Assembly (NCBI RefSeq): GCF_000963945.1
Contig: NZ_BAMW01000050.1
Coordinates: 62,001-126,000, forward strand
Reading direction: 5' to 3'
From: Acetobacter indonesiensis
GTDB taxonomy: Bacteria > Pseudomonadota > Alphaproteobacteria > Acetobacterales > Acetobacteraceae
Length of the DNA stretch: 64,000 nt
Positions 34,740-44,641 of the stretch are shown here, in pieces; the stretch's first letter is position 1, and each line of letters starts with the position of its first letter. The notes beneath the pieces are model-generated. The model had not been told where the DNA came from. It did not search any database and saw only the letters and a list, made by a program, of their open reading frames with translations. The position numbers and the translations under genes are program-made.

Positions 34740-35321
34740 ATGGATTTGAAAAACATGATGAATAAAGCACGCACTCTTCTGGTGTCTGGTAAGATGATGG
34801 CTCTGGCGGCAACGGCTGTTGTGGTCGGTGGAACGATCGCGCTGGTTAATCCGGCTTTGGCGCAGACAGCGCAGCCTCAGGGCCAAGCACAGTCAGGCCA
34901 ACAGCGTCCGGCCCTGACGGGCGAGCAGATGGCAACCATGCGGCATGACATGGACACCGCCCTGCATTACAAGCTGGCCCCCGATGTTCTGCCCCGTCTG
35001 ACGTCAACCCTGAAAGCAATCCATGCGGCTAATATCCAGCCCCCCGGCCGGCTGGGTATGTCTTTGGATGAACAGGTGAGCATGGTTGAAAAAGTACCGG
35101 GTCTGCCCCCTATTTTGAAAGCGAACGGGTTTACACCGCATGATTTTGTCATGAGCCTAACCTGCGTTGGGCTGACCGGCAGCCTGATGAATGTGCAGCC
35201 GGGGCAGGCCAACAGTCAGGTGCCAACTCCTGAAGCCGCAAATGTAGCCCTTCTGAAAGCCCACCCGGAAGATTTGCAGGCGCTGATTACTGTTCTGCGT
35301 GCTGAACAGGCACCAAAGTAA
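34740..35321 (+). CDS. Secreted hypothetical protein
   Basis: About 190 residues. It starts one base after the aminopeptidase stop, so translation is likely coupled. A hydrophobic signal segment (MMALAATAVVVGGTIALVNPALAQ) is followed by a Gln-rich linker, and then a soluble domain with helices (MATMRHDMDTALHYKLAPDVLPRLTSTLKAIHAANI) and FVMSLTCVGLTGSLM. No domain is recognised. Start codons at 34740, 34755 and 34758 are all possible, and none has a strong ribosome site. Confidence 0.7.
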   Translation: MDLKNMMNKARTLLVSGKMMALAATAVVVGGTIALVNPALAQTAQPQGQAQSGQQRPALTGEQMATMRHDMDTALHYKLAPDVLPRLTSTLKAIHAANIQPPGRLGMSLDEQVSMVEKVPGLPPILKANGFTPHDFVMSLTCVGLTGSLMNVQPGQANSQVPTPEAANVALLKAHPEDLQALITVLRAEQAPK

Positions 35322-35357
35322 AAGAAACGGTTTAAAAGTAATCTTTCTGGTCAGCAC

Positions 35358-36389
35358 TCAGCATTGTTTGGGTGCTGATGGGATGGTCAGGCTGCGGAGT
35401 GTGCCGGCCATCCTGAAATCTCCAAAATCCATATCAAGCATGTCTGAAACGCCATTGGCAAAGTAACGCATGCCAATTTCGTAATCTGGCAAAATCGTTT
35501 CCTGCGCACGGCCGAAAAACGCAACGTGCACGCGGGCTGCCAGCATGTTTTTCAACGCCGGAAAGGGTGGTGCTGTTTCAGGTGCGCCCCACTTAAACGC
35601 CGTGATGTAAGTATATTGGGCACCGTCATCGCCCGTGCCGTCAAATAGAAGTGGGGAGATACTGCCCGTCTTCTGTTTTGCTGCGGCTATAATGGCGGCA
35701 GTATGCGCCATGGGGAACATGGTGCCCGGTGGCAGTTTAACCGTTTTGCGAATGGGTTTTTCATAATGTACCACGCCGCCACCCTGTTTGGGCTCAAGCG
35801 ATGCTTCACCACTGATGGTTTGCAGAACTGTGTTGTTTGATTTCTGCACAGTGCGAAAAACCAGATGGCGTCCGTCTTTACTTTCAAGAGTGGTGTAATC
35901 GGATACCATGGTAACAGCCCCGCCACTGCGGGTTGCGCTTTGAATATCCAGATGTTGCTGGGTTGACCATGCGGTGCAGGCATCATGCACTGTGTAGGTC
36001 ATGCTGCCGCTGGCAGAAAGCGTATTGCCCCCGGACGATTCCGATAATGCCAGATCATACTGCGCACGCTGGGCGGTCAGAACAATAGCCGCAGTATCCC
36101 CGCCCGTAATGGGTGCTTCAGGGGAGGGCGGAGCCCCAGCAGAGTGCTGCGCAGCAACAGCCTTCCCCGATGCCAGAACCGGCTGCACGGCGGCATTGGG
36201 TGCGGAGTTATGTGTCAAAAGGGGATTTCTACCCGTTTCAGCCAAAACAGTGGCCGGGGCCGCAAGCATCAATGCCGTGAGGCAGACGCTGGATGAGAAA
36301 GCGGGATGAAAATGGAAGAACCGGAAAACAGGCCCCCGCTGGCGGGAAGCAGAAACAGGGGCGGGCAGGCAAGGGGGCAATCCGATCAT
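35358..36389 (-). CDS. eipB: EipB-family envelope protein (DUF1849)
   Basis: 343-residue periplasmic protein of the EipB family, which in Brucella supports cell envelope integrity. It has a signal-type stretch (SSSVCLTALMLAAPATVLAETG), then the beta-rich domain: RAQYDLALSESSGG, SMTYTVHDACTAWSTQQHLDIQ, SDYTTLESKDGRHLVFRTVQK and, further on, EIGMRYFANGVSDMLDMDFGDFRM. The start at 36389 has AGGGGC upstream. The longest ORF would begin at 36491, overlapping aspS by 41 bp. Confidence 0.8.
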   Translation of the reverse strand: MIGLPPCLPAPVSASRQRGPVFRFFHFHPAFSSSVCLTALMLAAPATVLAETGRNPLLTHNSAPNAAVQPVLASGKAVAAQHSAGAPPSPEAPITGGDTAAIVLTAQRAQYDLALSESSGGNTLSASGSMTYTVHDACTAWSTQQHLDIQSATRSGGAVTMVSDYTTLESKDGRHLVFRTVQKSNNTVLQTISGEASLEPKQGGGVVHYEKPIRKTVKLPPGTMFPMAHTAAIIAAAKQKTGSISPLLFDGTGDDGAQYTYITAFKWGAPETAPPFPALKNMLAARVHVAFFGRAQETILPDYEIGMRYFANGVSDMLDMDFGDFRMAGTLRSLTIPSAPKQC

Positions 36390-36450
36390 GCCCCTAGAAA
36401 AGAGCATCCAGCGTGGAGACGCAACCACACCGGATGCTGAATTTCCCGTG

Positions 36451-38247
36451 TCAGTCTTTTTTAACTGTCGGTTTGGGCTTGGGCAGATCAAGCGCCAGAG
36501 ACAGCTCTTTCAGGCGTTCCGGCGGCACAGTTGCCGGGGCACCCATCATCAGGTCTTCACCCTGCTGGTTCAGCGGGAACAGAATAACTTCACGAATGTT
36601 GGGTTCATCAGCCAGCAGCATGACAATACGGTCCACACCCGGCGCAGACCCACCGTGCGGTGGTGCACCGTAGCGGAAAGCGTTCAGCATACCGCCAAAA
36701 CGGGCTTCCACTTCGCTTTCCGGGTATCCGGCAATTTCAAAGGCCCGGATCATGACTTCTGGCAGGTGGTTACGGATCGCGCCAGAAGACAGTTCGATAC
36801 CGTTACACACAATGTCATACTGGAAAGCGGTGATTTCCAGAGGGTCTTTGGTGTTCAGGGCTTCCAGTCCGCCCTGAGGCATGGAGAACGGGTTGTGAGA
36901 GAAATCAATCCGGCCGGTTTCCTCGTTCAGTTCATACATCGGGAAATCGGTAATCCAGCAGAAGCGGAAGGCGTTCTTTTCAATCAGATCAAGTTCTTCT
37001 GCAATGCGGGTGCGCACCTGGCCAGAGAACTTGGCAACGGTATCGCCCTTACCCGCGGCAAAGAAGACAGCGTCTCCAGCGTTCAGACCCAGCTTTGTGC
37101 GGATAGCGTTAACGCGGTCTGCTTCCAGGTTTTTGGCAATCGGGCCTTTGCCGCCTTCTTCAGCAAAAATAATGTAGCCCAGACCACCGGCACCAGCGTC
37201 CCGTGCCCAGTTGTTCAGTTTGTCAAAGAAAGCACGGGGTTTGTCACCAGCGCCGGGGGCAGGGATGGCGCGCACTTCACCACCATCGGCAGCGATACGG
37301 GCAAACAGGCCAAAGCCGGAGTTGGTGAATTCTTCCGTTACGTCAGAAATCAGCAGCGGGTTACGCAGGTCTGGCTTGTCTGAACCATAGACCTTCATGG
37401 CGCGGGCGTAGGGAATCCGTTCGAACGGAGCCTGGCTAACCGTGCGGCCATTGCCAAATTCCGTGAAAAGGCCGGACATCACGTTTTCCAGCGTGGCGAA
37501 CACTTCATCCTGCGTGGCGAAGGCCATTTCAAAATCAAGCTGGTAAAATTCGCCGGGTGAGCGGTCAGCACGGGATGCTTCATCACGGAAGCACGGTGCA
37601 ATCTGGAAGTAGCGGTCAAACCCGGCAACCATGGCTAACTGTTTGAACTGCTGCGGAGCCTGCGGCAGGGCGTAGAACTTGCCGGGGTGCATACGGGCCG
37701 GCACCAGAAAGTCACGCGCGCCTTCCGGTGAGGAAGCCGTCAGAATAGGTGTCTGGAGTTCAATGAAGTTCAGGTCAGTCATGCGGCGGCGCATGCTCTG
37801 AATCACGCGGGCACGCAGCAGCATGTTGCTGTGCACACTGTCCCGGCGCAGGTCGATATAGCGGTACCGCAGGCGCAGGTCTTCGGGGTAGTTTTCGTGC
37901 CCGGCAACTTGAAACGGCAGAACAGCGGCGGCAGACTGCACCACAAATTCACGGGCGCGGACTTCAATGTCACCTGTGGCCAGATCGGGGTTGCGTGTGC
38001 CTTCTTCCCGTTCAACCACGTCACCCGTTACGGTGATGACGCTTTCAACACGGGTGTTTTCAGCCAGCGCCAGCGCGGGGGCACCGGCCGGGATAACAAT
38101 CTGGGTAATGCCGGTTTCGTCTCGCAGGTCAATAAACAGCAGGCCGCCGTGGTCCCGTTTGCTGTGAACCCAGCCAGACAGGCGGGCTGTTGTGCCGGCA
38201 TCCGTGGCACGAAGGGCCGAGCAGCTATGGGTACGGTAAGGGTGCAT
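36451..38247 (-). CDS. aspS: Aspartyl-tRNA synthetase
   Basis: Class II synthetase of 598 residues that charges tRNA-Asp (possibly also tRNA-Asn in organisms lacking asparaginyl-tRNA synthetase). Bacterial features seen: N-terminal OB-fold ([18 protein letters not shown]...[25 protein letters not shown]), [37 protein letters not shown] for motif 2, the GAD insertion, and motif 3 [27 protein letters not shown]. The start MHPYRTHSC at 38247 follows AGGA at a good distance and is the family's usual one; an ORF start 15 bp earlier is less likely. Confidence 0.96.
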   Translation of the reverse strand: MHPYRTHSCSALRATDAGTTARLSGWVHSKRDHGGLLFIDLRDETGITQIVIPAGAPALALAENTRVESVITVTGDVVEREEGTRNPDLATGDIEVRAREFVVQSAAAVLPFQVAGHENYPEDLRLRYRYIDLRRDSVHSNMLLRARVIQSMRRRMTDLNFIELQTPILTASSPEGARDFLVPARMHPGKFYALPQAPQQFKQLAMVAGFDRYFQIAPCFRDEASRADRSPGEFYQLDFEMAFATQDEVFATLENVMSGLFTEFGNGRTVSQAPFERIPYARAMKVYGSDKPDLRNPLLISDVTEEFTNSGFGLFARIAADGGEVRAIPAPGAGDKPRAFFDKLNNWARDAGAGGLGYIIFAEEGGKGPIAKNLEADRVNAIRTKLGLNAGDAVFFAAGKGDTVAKFSGQVRTRIAEELDLIEKNAFRFCWITDFPMYELNEETGRIDFSHNPFSMPQGGLEALNTKDPLEITAFQYDIVCNGIELSSGAIRNHLPEVMIRAFEIAGYPESEVEARFGGMLNAFRYGAPPHGGSAPGVDRIVMLLADEPNIREVILFPLNQQGEDLMMGAPATVPPERLKELSLALDLPKPKPTVKKD

Positions 38248-38363
38248 GGTCTGGTCCTGCATTTTGGCCCGGCCTGCCCAATACAGGCGGGGCGCGTCGG
38301 TCTGTTATCTATATGCGCGGGAGGAAGCCGGGTGGCCGCCTATCTGTCAAGGGAGGAGGTGCG

Positions 38364-39407
38364 TTAAAGCTGCATGCAGGCGCGGATATCGGCTGCCAGT
38401 GCCTTTATGGCGTCTGTTCTGGCATCCCACCCGAACAGGAAGCGGGCGACGCCACCAAACATCGTATAGAATCGCCATCCCTTGACCCGCAGGCTGTTCA
38501 TGGTCTGCTCGGGCAGCAGCAGAAACACACCATTGCTTTGCACTGGCCACGCAAGTTGCAGGCCCGGGGTGCCTTCTAGTTCTGATGCAAAAAGCTGCGC
38601 ACAGGCATTGCCATGACGGGCATTTTCCAGCCACGCCCCGCTTTTGATCATGCTGAGCCAAGGGGCCGTGATAAAACGCATTTTTGAGGCAATCTGCCCG
38701 CCCTGTTTGGCTCGCTCTGCAAAGCCACGCGCCAGAGGGCGATTAAAAAACACGACAGCATCTCCTACCGCCAGACCATTTTTGGTGCCGCCGAAGCTGA
38801 GGGCATCAACACCAGCTTCCCATGTTATGGCTGCGGGTGTGCAGCCAAGGGCGGCCACGGCATTGGCTAGACGTGCGCCATCCATATGCAGCGAAAGCCC
38901 ATATTCGCGGCAGGTTCCCGCCAGAGCCCGGACGTCATCCGGCGTGTAAAGAAGACCGTTTTCGGTGGGTTGGGTAATGGTGACCACCGCAGGGGCAGAG
39001 GCCTGCGGGCTTTGGGCCTTGCGGCAGCACAGTTTTATGGCGGCTGGGGTCAGTTTGCCGTCAGGGCAGGGGGGTGTCATCAGTTTGCTGCCGCCGGTAA
39101 AGAATTCGGGCGCGCCCCGTTCCGATGTTTCAGCGTGGGCAATGTCGGTAGCAATAATGCTGCAATAAGGTGGGCAGAGGGTCGCCAGCGCCAGTGCGTT
39201 TGACGCCGTGCCGTTAAATACAAAAAAGACCGCAGCATCTGTGCCAAACAGGGTGCGAATGGCGTCTTCAGCTAGTCGAGTCCATGGGTCATCACCGTAA
39301 GCGGGGGCTGACCCGGCGGCAGACGCCTTGATAATGGCCTCAAGCGCTTCCGGGCAGATGCCCGAATAGTTGTCACTGGCAAAGTGCTGGGGCGTTTTGT
39401 CTGACAT
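38364..39407 (-). CDS. L-threonine aldolase, low-specificity type
   Basis: PLP enzyme of about 347 residues that cleaves L-threonine or allo-threonine to glycine and acetaldehyde. It has the substrate part FASDNYSGICPEALEAI, GTASNALAL, HMDGARLANAVAALGC and the PLP lysine in SFGGTKNGLAVGDAVVF, all conserved in LtaE-type enzymes. The start is MSDKTPQHF at 39407. It stands between aspS and rplY and is divergent from the latter. Confidence 0.9.
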   Translation of the reverse strand: MSDKTPQHFASDNYSGICPEALEAIIKASAAGSAPAYGDDPWTRLAEDAIRTLFGTDAAVFFVFNGTASNALALATLCPPYCSIIATDIAHAETSERGAPEFFTGGSKLMTPPCPDGKLTPAAIKLCCRKAQSPQASAPAVVTITQPTENGLLYTPDDVRALAGTCREYGLSLHMDGARLANAVAALGCTPAAITWEAGVDALSFGGTKNGLAVGDAVVFFNRPLARGFAERAKQGGQIASKMRFITAPWLSMIKSGAWLENARHGNACAQLFASELEGTPGLQLAWPVQSNGVFLLLPEQTMNSLRVKGWRFYTMFGGVARFLFGWDARTDAIKALAADIRACMQL

Positions 39408-39607
39408 GAGCGATGGGTCCGGGCGGCAAGAGGAACGGCACATGGCCCCGTGTGGGCCAGAATGTTCTGGCTGGCATGGGTCCGCGCAGGGCGTCAATCC
39501 ATGCAATGGGGGCCGAGCATTGCTTTTGCGGCAGATTTCCGCTAAGGGCACCGCACCGTGTGGGCACCCCTGGAGGCCCGCATGTTATGGTTTCTAGGAG
39601 AATTTAC

Positions 39608-40225
39608 GTGTCAAAGATTACATCTATCGAAGCTTCTGCGCGCGCGAAGGCTGGTAAGGGGGCAGCGCGTGCAACGAGGCGTGCCGGTCTGGTGCCTGCT
39701 GTTATTTATGGCGGCAAGAAAGAACCGACTCTGATCGCACTTGACCCCCGTATCGTTATCAAGGGCATTCAGGCTTCCGGCTGGCGCTCACGCGTTTACG
39801 AAATCAAGATTGAAGGTGGTTCTACCGAACGCGCCCTGATTCGTGACATTCAGCTGCACCCGGTTAAAGACACCCCGGAACATGTTGACTTTATGCGTCT
39901 TGCTGCTGGTCAGCGCGTGACGGTTGAAGTGTCTGTTCACTTCACGGGTGAAGACAAGGCTCCAGGCCTGAAGCGCGGTGGTGTGCTGAACATTGTGCGT
40001 CACACGGTTGAAGTTGAAGCCGACGCAGAACACATTCCTGAATTCTTCTCTGTTGATCTGTCAGCGCTCGACATCAACGACAACGTGCGTTGGGAAGACC
40101 TGAAGGGTACAGAAAACGTGACCCCGCTGGTTCATGTTCCGAACTTCGTTATTGCAACAATCGCAGCACCAAGCGTTGATGCAGCCGACGAAGCTGAAGA
40201 CGGTGCAGAAGACGCAGCGTCCTGA
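39608..40225 (+). CDS. rplY: 50S ribosomal protein L25/general stress protein Ctc
   Basis: 205-residue L25 with the C-terminal Ctc-type extension. It binds 5S rRNA in the large subunit. Visible are the basic N-terminal [23 protein letters not shown], the [15 protein letters not shown] block and [23 protein letters not shown]. The GTG at 39608 is chosen because TAGGAG lies seven bases upstream, while the in-frame ATG at 39587 has none. It heads the rplY-pth-ychF group. Confidence 0.94.
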   Translation: MSKITSIEASARAKAGKGAARATRRAGLVPAVIYGGKKEPTLIALDPRIVIKGIQASGWRSRVYEIKIEGGSTERALIRDIQLHPVKDTPEHVDFMRLAAGQRVTVEVSVHFTGEDKAPGLKRGGVLNIVRHTVEVEADAEHIPEFFSVDLSALDINDNVRWEDLKGTENVTPLVHVPNFVIATIAAPSVDAADEAEDGAEDAAS

Positions 40226-40260
40226 TAACAGGTCGTCTGTTTCAGGCTGAATTTGGGCGT

Positions 40261-40289
40261 GGGGGTACGTGCACACCGCATGTGCCCCC
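40261..40289 (+). terminator. Possible attenuator or terminator between rplY and pth
   Basis: 12-bp stem with a G-T pair, GGGGGTACGTGC/GCATGTGCCCCC, loop ACACC, followed by a weak T-rich stretch (GGCTTGCTTT). It could lower the amount of pth and ychF transcript relative to the ribosomal protein. Confidence 0.4.
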
Positions 40290-40318
40290 GGCTTGCTTTA
40301 TAAGATACAGGACCAGTG

Positions 40319-40900
40319 ATGTTGCTCTGGGCCGGGCTGGGTAATCCTGAGCCTTCCATGCGCCGACAGCGGCACAATGTCGGGTTTATGGCTGTTGATG
40401 CCATAGCAGAGCGTTACGGTTTTTCACCCTGGCGCAATCGTTTTAAAGGTGAAGTGGCGGAAGGCCGTGTTGGCACACACCGTGTGCTGCTGCTGCGCCC
40501 CATGACGTATATGAATCTTTCTGGCACAAGTGTGCAGGAAGCTGCTGCCTTTTACAAAATTGCACCTGAACAGATTACCGCCTTTCATGACGAGCTGGAC
40601 CTTGCGGCTGGTAAGGTACGCGTCAAGCGGGGCGGTGGGGCAGCAGGGCATAACGGCCTGCGCTCCATGGACAAGATGCTTGGTACACCTGAGTACTGGC
40701 GCGTGCGGATTGGCATTGGCCATCCGGGTGCCAAGGAACGGGTGCACGGCTGGGTGCTGGGTAATTTTACAGAGGCTGACCGCCAGGACTGGCTGGACAC
40801 TCTGCTTGATAAAATGGCGGCTTCTGCGCCGCTTCTGGCCGATGGCCAGCCGGAAAAATTCATGACGCAGGTTGCGTTGCCAGAAGGGAGTAAGGGCTGA
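40319..40900 (+). CDS. pth: Peptidyl-tRNA hydrolase
   Basis: 193-residue enzyme that frees tRNA from stalled peptidyl-tRNA. It has GLGNPEPSMRRQRHNVGFMAVD (with the catalytic His in RHNVG), PMTYMNLSG, HDELDLAAGKVRVKRGGGAAGHNGLRS and the C-terminal GHPG block. The ATG at 40319 is used: AGGA lies six bases upstream. The stop overlaps the ychF start (TGATG). Confidence 0.95.
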   Translation: MLLWAGLGNPEPSMRRQRHNVGFMAVDAIAERYGFSPWRNRFKGEVAEGRVGTHRVLLLRPMTYMNLSGTSVQEAAAFYKIAPEQITAFHDELDLAAGKVRVKRGGGAAGHNGLRSMDKMLGTPEYWRVRIGIGHPGAKERVHGWVLGNFTEADRQDWLDTLLDKMAASAPLLADGQPEKFMTQVALPEGSKG

Positions 40901-41994
40901 TGGGGTTTAACTGCGGTATTGTTGGTCTGCCCAACGTGGGGAAATCCACCCTGTTCAATGCGCTGACCGCAACGGCATCGGCACAGGCGGCCAATTACCC
41001 GTTCTGCACCATTGAACCCAATGTGGGGCGTGTTGCTGTGCCAGACCCGCGGCTGGACAAACTGGCGGCTGTTGGCAAGTCACAGAAGACCGTACCCACC
41101 AGCCTTGAATTTGTCGATATTGCAGGGTTGGTGCGCGGCGCATCACGCGGGGAAGGATTGGGAAACCAGTTTCTGGCCAACATCCGTGAAGTTGATGCCA
41201 TTATTCATGTGCTGCGCTGTTTTGAAGATGACGATATTACGCATGTTGAAGGCGGCGTGGACCCCGTGCGTGATGCGGAAATCATTGAAACCGAACTGAT
41301 GCTGGCGGACCTTGATTCGCTTGAAAAGCGTCTGCCTGCGCTTCAGAAACGCGCCAAGAACCGCGATGCGGAGGCTCTGGCACAGATTGCCGTGGCTGAA
41401 CCCCTGATCGAGGCGCTGAAAGAGGGGCGCCCCGCCCGCACCGCCATTCCGGAAGGGCAGGAAGAAGCTGTCCGTCGCTTGCAGCTTATGACCTCAAAGC
41501 CGGTTCTGTACGTCTGCAATGTGGATGAAGATTCGGCTGCAACTGGCAACGCGTTTTCTCAGGCTGTTAAAACCAAGGCGGATGCTGAAGGCGCAGCGGT
41601 TGTGATCGTTTCTGCCGCGATTGAAGCGGAAGTCAGCCAGTTGGCCGATGAAGAACGTCGTGAATTTCTGGAAGGTCTCGGCCTGAAAGACAGCGGGCTT
41701 GATCGTGTGATTGCTGCCGGATACGGGCTGCTGGGCCTGCGCACCTACTTTACCGTAGGGCCAAAGGAAACGCGTGCCTGGACCATTACAGCGGGCACAA
41801 AGGCCCCGCAGGCTGCGGCTGTTATTCACAATGATTTTGAACGTGGGTTCATTGCCTGTGAAACGGTCGCATATGATGACTACATTCAGTATGCTGGGGA
41901 AGCTGGCGCTAAGGAAGCCGGTCGTCTGCGTATCGAAGGGCGAGACTACGTTGTGCAGGACGGCGACGTTCTGCTGTTCCGCTTCAACGTCTGA
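40900..41994 (+). CDS. ychF: Redox-regulated ATPase YchF (Obg family)
   Basis: 364-residue P-loop protein with ATP preference, linked to ribosomes and the oxidative stress response. P-loop [16 protein letters not shown], switch [29 protein letters not shown], and a TGS domain at the C-terminus ([20 protein letters not shown], ...[10 protein letters not shown]). Its ATG overlaps the pth stop codon, so the two are co-translated. Confidence 0.96.
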   Translation: MGFNCGIVGLPNVGKSTLFNALTATASAQAANYPFCTIEPNVGRVAVPDPRLDKLAAVGKSQKTVPTSLEFVDIAGLVRGASRGEGLGNQFLANIREVDAIIHVLRCFEDDDITHVEGGVDPVRDAEIIETELMLADLDSLEKRLPALQKRAKNRDAEALAQIAVAEPLIEALKEGRPARTAIPEGQEEAVRRLQLMTSKPVLYVCNVDEDSAATGNAFSQAVKTKADAEGAAVVIVSAAIEAEVSQLADEERREFLEGLGLKDSGLDRVIAAGYGLLGLRTYFTVGPKETRAWTITAGTKAPQAAAVIHNDFERGFIACETVAYDDYIQYAGEAGAKEAGRLRIEGRDYVVQDGDVLLFRFNV

Positions 41995-42048
41995 TCCGGT
42001 AACGTCAGGCAGTGTGAAGCAAAAGCTATGGGGATGAAGGACGCCATC

Positions 42049-43347
42049 ATGAAGGCGCATGAAGACGGAGATCAGAGTGTGATAACGCAGACCGTGGCCA
42101 CGTCTGCGCCGGGACCAATGACGGTTCTGGCCAAGCGGGCCCGGCTGGCCGCACGCACTCTGGCCACCAGCCCGTCTTCCGCGCGTGACAGGGCGCTCTG
42201 GGCAGCCGCGGCCGCATTGCGGGACGCCTCGGCCATCATTCTTGAAGCGAATGAAAAAGACATGGCGGCCTCAACCGCCACTGAAGCCTTCCGTGACCGG
42301 CTGAAGCTGACGCCTGAACGGATTGAAGCCATGGCAACCGGCCTTGAAGATATGGCCGATCTGCCCGATCCGGTTGGCCGTGTGCTTGAAGAATGGACGC
42401 GCCCCAACGGGCTGCGTATTCGCCGTGTGGCAACGCCGGTGGGTGTGATTGGCGTCATTTATGAAAGCCGCCCGAATGTGGGGGCTGATGCTGCCGGGTT
42501 GTGCATCAAATCTGGCAATGCGGTGCTGTTGCGTGGCGGGTCAGAAAGCCTGCACAGCGCACGGGCTATTCATGCTGCCATGCAGGCTGGTCTGCGTGCG
42601 GCAGATCTTCCGGAAGATGCTGTGCAGATTGCACCTGACGCAGACCGTGCCCACGTGGCGGAAATGCTGGGTGCGGCTGGCTTGGTTGACCTGCTGATTC
42701 CTCGTGGCGGGCGGTCTCTGGTTGAACGGGTGCAGAAAGATGCACGCGTGCCGGTTCTGGCCCATGCCGAGGGGCTTTGTCACACCTATATCCATTCAGC
42801 AGCGGATCACGCCATGGCCCGGCGTATTATCCTGAACGCAAAAATGCGGCGGGTGGGCATTTGTGGTTCAACCGAAACGCTGCTGATTGATGCCGCCGTT
42901 GCGCCAACGCTGTTGCCACAGATTGTGGCTGATCTTTCTGAATTTGGCTGTTCGTTCAAAGCGGATGCCGCAGCGCGGGAGATCGTGCCCACTCTGCCCG
43001 TCGCAACCGAGAAAGATTTTTCGACGGAGTGGCTGGATGCCATTCTGAACATTGCCGTGGTTGATGGTGTGGACGAAGCACTGGACCATATAAGCCAGTA
43101 CGGGTCATCCCACACTGAAGCCATTGTTACCGCTGACGAGGCCGTTGCAAACCGCTTCATGAATGGCACGGACAGTGCAGTTGTGATGTGGAATGCCTCG
43201 ACCCAGTTCTGTGACGGTGGGGAATTCGGGTTCGGTGCGGAAATTGGCATTGCGACAGGACGTTTCCATGCGCGTGGCCCTGTTGGCGTCGAACAATTGA
43301 CTACCTTCCGTTACGAAGTTCTCGGCACGGGGCAGGTTCGGGCCTGA
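42049..43347 (+). CDS. proA: Glutamate-5-semialdehyde dehydrogenase
   Basis: Second step of proline synthesis, NADPH-dependent. The 432-residue protein has the gamma-glutamyl phosphate binding GVIGVIYESRPNVGADAAGLCIKSGNAVLLRGGSES, the nucleophile cysteine in RVGICGSTETLLID, and the final GPVGVEQLTTFRYEVLGTGQVRA. The ATG at 42049 has AAGGA seven bases upstream; two earlier in-frame ATGs (42028, 42034) lack one. proB is not in this window. It heads proA-nadD-rsfS-rlmH. Confidence 0.94.
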   Translation: MKAHEDGDQSVITQTVATSAPGPMTVLAKRARLAARTLATSPSSARDRALWAAAAALRDASAIILEANEKDMAASTATEAFRDRLKLTPERIEAMATGLEDMADLPDPVGRVLEEWTRPNGLRIRRVATPVGVIGVIYESRPNVGADAAGLCIKSGNAVLLRGGSESLHSARAIHAAMQAGLRAADLPEDAVQIAPDADRAHVAEMLGAAGLVDLLIPRGGRSLVERVQKDARVPVLAHAEGLCHTYIHSAADHAMARRIILNAKMRRVGICGSTETLLIDAAVAPTLLPQIVADLSEFGCSFKADAAAREIVPTLPVATEKDFSTEWLDAILNIAVVDGVDEALDHISQYGSSHTEAIVTADEAVANRFMNGTDSAVVMWNASTQFCDGGEFGFGAEIGIATGRFHARGPVGVEQLTTFRYEVLGTGQVRA

Positions 43348-43352
43348 TCTGG

Positions 43353-44021
43353 GTGGGGGGGCAGGATTCCATCCCCACAGCGGGTGATCTGCGCCGGGGG
43401 CGCATAGGGTTGCTTGGTGGGTCCTTTAACCCCGCGCATGAAGGGCATGTTGCCGTCGCCCTGCGGGCGTTGAGGGCGCTTAGGCTGGATCAGGTGTGGT
43501 TCATGGTCTCGCCCGGCAATCCGATGAAGGCTGCTTCCAGCATGGCGCCCTTTGCCCAGCGTTTGCAGTCGGTTTTGCAACTGGTGGATGGGCATAAGCT
43601 GGTTGCGACCGATATCGAAGCCCGACTCGGCACGCGTTATACGGTTGATACCATTCTTAAATTGCAGAAGCGGTTTCCACGGGTACGGTTTGTCTGGCTG
43701 ACGGGTGCAGACGGTTTTGCCACCCTGCCGCGCTGGAAAGGATGGCGGCAGTTGGTGCATCGGGTACCGCTGGCCGTTATGCCCCGGCCGGGGCAAAACA
43801 ATCGTGCGTTGCATGGCACGGCCGGTCATTATCTGGCGCATTGGCGCATCCCGGCGCGTCGTGCGGCACTGCTGGCCGACCTTATTCCCCCAGTATGGAC
43901 TTTTCTTCCGGGGCGACAAAACGGTATATCTGCAACATCAATTCGCCAGAACGGTGGGTTTGGAAGCGGTAATGGTCCGCTTGCTCCCTCTGGCAGGTCA
44001 CATTCAGGAGAACGGTCATAA
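43353..44021 (+). CDS. nadD: Nicotinate-nucleotide adenylyltransferase
   Basis: NAD synthesis step that converts NaMN to NaAD, 222 residues. The nucleotidyltransferase signature GLLGGSFNPAHEGHVAVALRAL and FVWLTGADGFATLPRWKGW are intact, as is GISATSIRQN near the end. The likely GTG start follows the proA stop by 5 bp. The stop overlaps the presumed rsfS start. Confidence 0.93.
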   Translation: MGGQDSIPTAGDLRRGRIGLLGGSFNPAHEGHVAVALRALRALRLDQVWFMVSPGNPMKAASSMAPFAQRLQSVLQLVDGHKLVATDIEARLGTRYTVDTILKLQKRFPRVRFVWLTGADGFATLPRWKGWRQLVHRVPLAVMPRPGQNNRALHGTAGHYLAHWRIPARRAALLADLIPPVWTFLPGRQNGISATSIRQNGGFGSGNGPLAPSGRSHSGERS

Positions 44022-44566
44022 CCACGAATCCCCCCGCCGAGAAACCGAAACGCACACGGTCTTCTACGGCAACCACCAAAGCGGCCGCCAAGGCCCCGGC
44101 TGCGACCGCTATTGTGGCGGATGCTGCAAAAACGGCAGGCTCCGTCCGTAAAAAAGCCGCTGCATCTGGCCCCAAGGGCAAGGTGAAGCGTGAACCAGTT
44201 TCCCCTGACGTGCTGCAGCAGTCCCTGACTGTCATCACCACCAGTCTGGATGACGACAAGGCGGAAAATATTGTCGTGATTGATCTGGCTGGCCGGGCGT
44301 CTTTTGCAGACAAGATGGTAATTGCTACTGGTCTGGCAGACCGCCAGATTGCGGCTATGGCGCAGCATATTGAGCGTAAACTGAAAGAAATCGGCATTAA
44401 GCGCGTGCTGATTGAAGGGGCCAACGGGTCTGACTGGGTGCTGCTGGATACGGGTGACATCATTGTTCATCTGTTCAAGCCAGAATCCCGCGAACTGTAT
44501 GGTCTGGAAAAAATGTGGGGCGCAGAGTTTGATGACGGCAATGCCGAGGCTGTTCCGACAGCCTGA
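44018..44566 (+). CDS. rsfS: Ribosome silencing factor RsfS
   Basis: Iojap-family factor that blocks subunit joining under starvation by binding L14. The conserved domain (about 110 residues) is VLQQSLTVITTSLDDDKAENIVVIDLAGRASFADKMVIATGLADRQIAAMAQHIERKL...GANGSDWVLLDTGDIIVHLFKPESRELYGLEKMWG. The frame is open upstream to an ATA at 44018, with AGGAG seven bases before it and an ATAA overlap with the nadD stop. The next normal start is a GTG at 44114 without a ribosome site. I give the ATA as likely start; the extra 32 residues are basic and Ala-rich. Confidence 0.9.
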   Translation: MTTNPPAEKPKRTRSSTATTKAAAKAPAATAIVADAAKTAGSVRKKAAASGPKGKVKREPVSPDVLQQSLTVITTSLDDDKAENIVVIDLAGRASFADKMVIATGLADRQIAAMAQHIERKLKEIGIKRVLIEGANGSDWVLLDTGDIIVHLFKPESRELYGLEKMWGAEFDDGNAEAVPTA

Positions 44567-44641
44567 TTCTGTTGGTATGCTCTGTGACCTGAAAAAGGTG
44601 AGTACGGCTTTGTCGGTTTCTGATTCTGGCAGCACCACGTC

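Noticed and set aside
36388..37383. Long plus-strand ORF opposite aspS
   Set aside because: Antisense shadow of the aspartyl-tRNA synthetase; no domain or start signal.
43829..44638. Minus-strand ORFs over nadD/rsfS
   Set aside because: Shadows of two clear genes on the plus strand.
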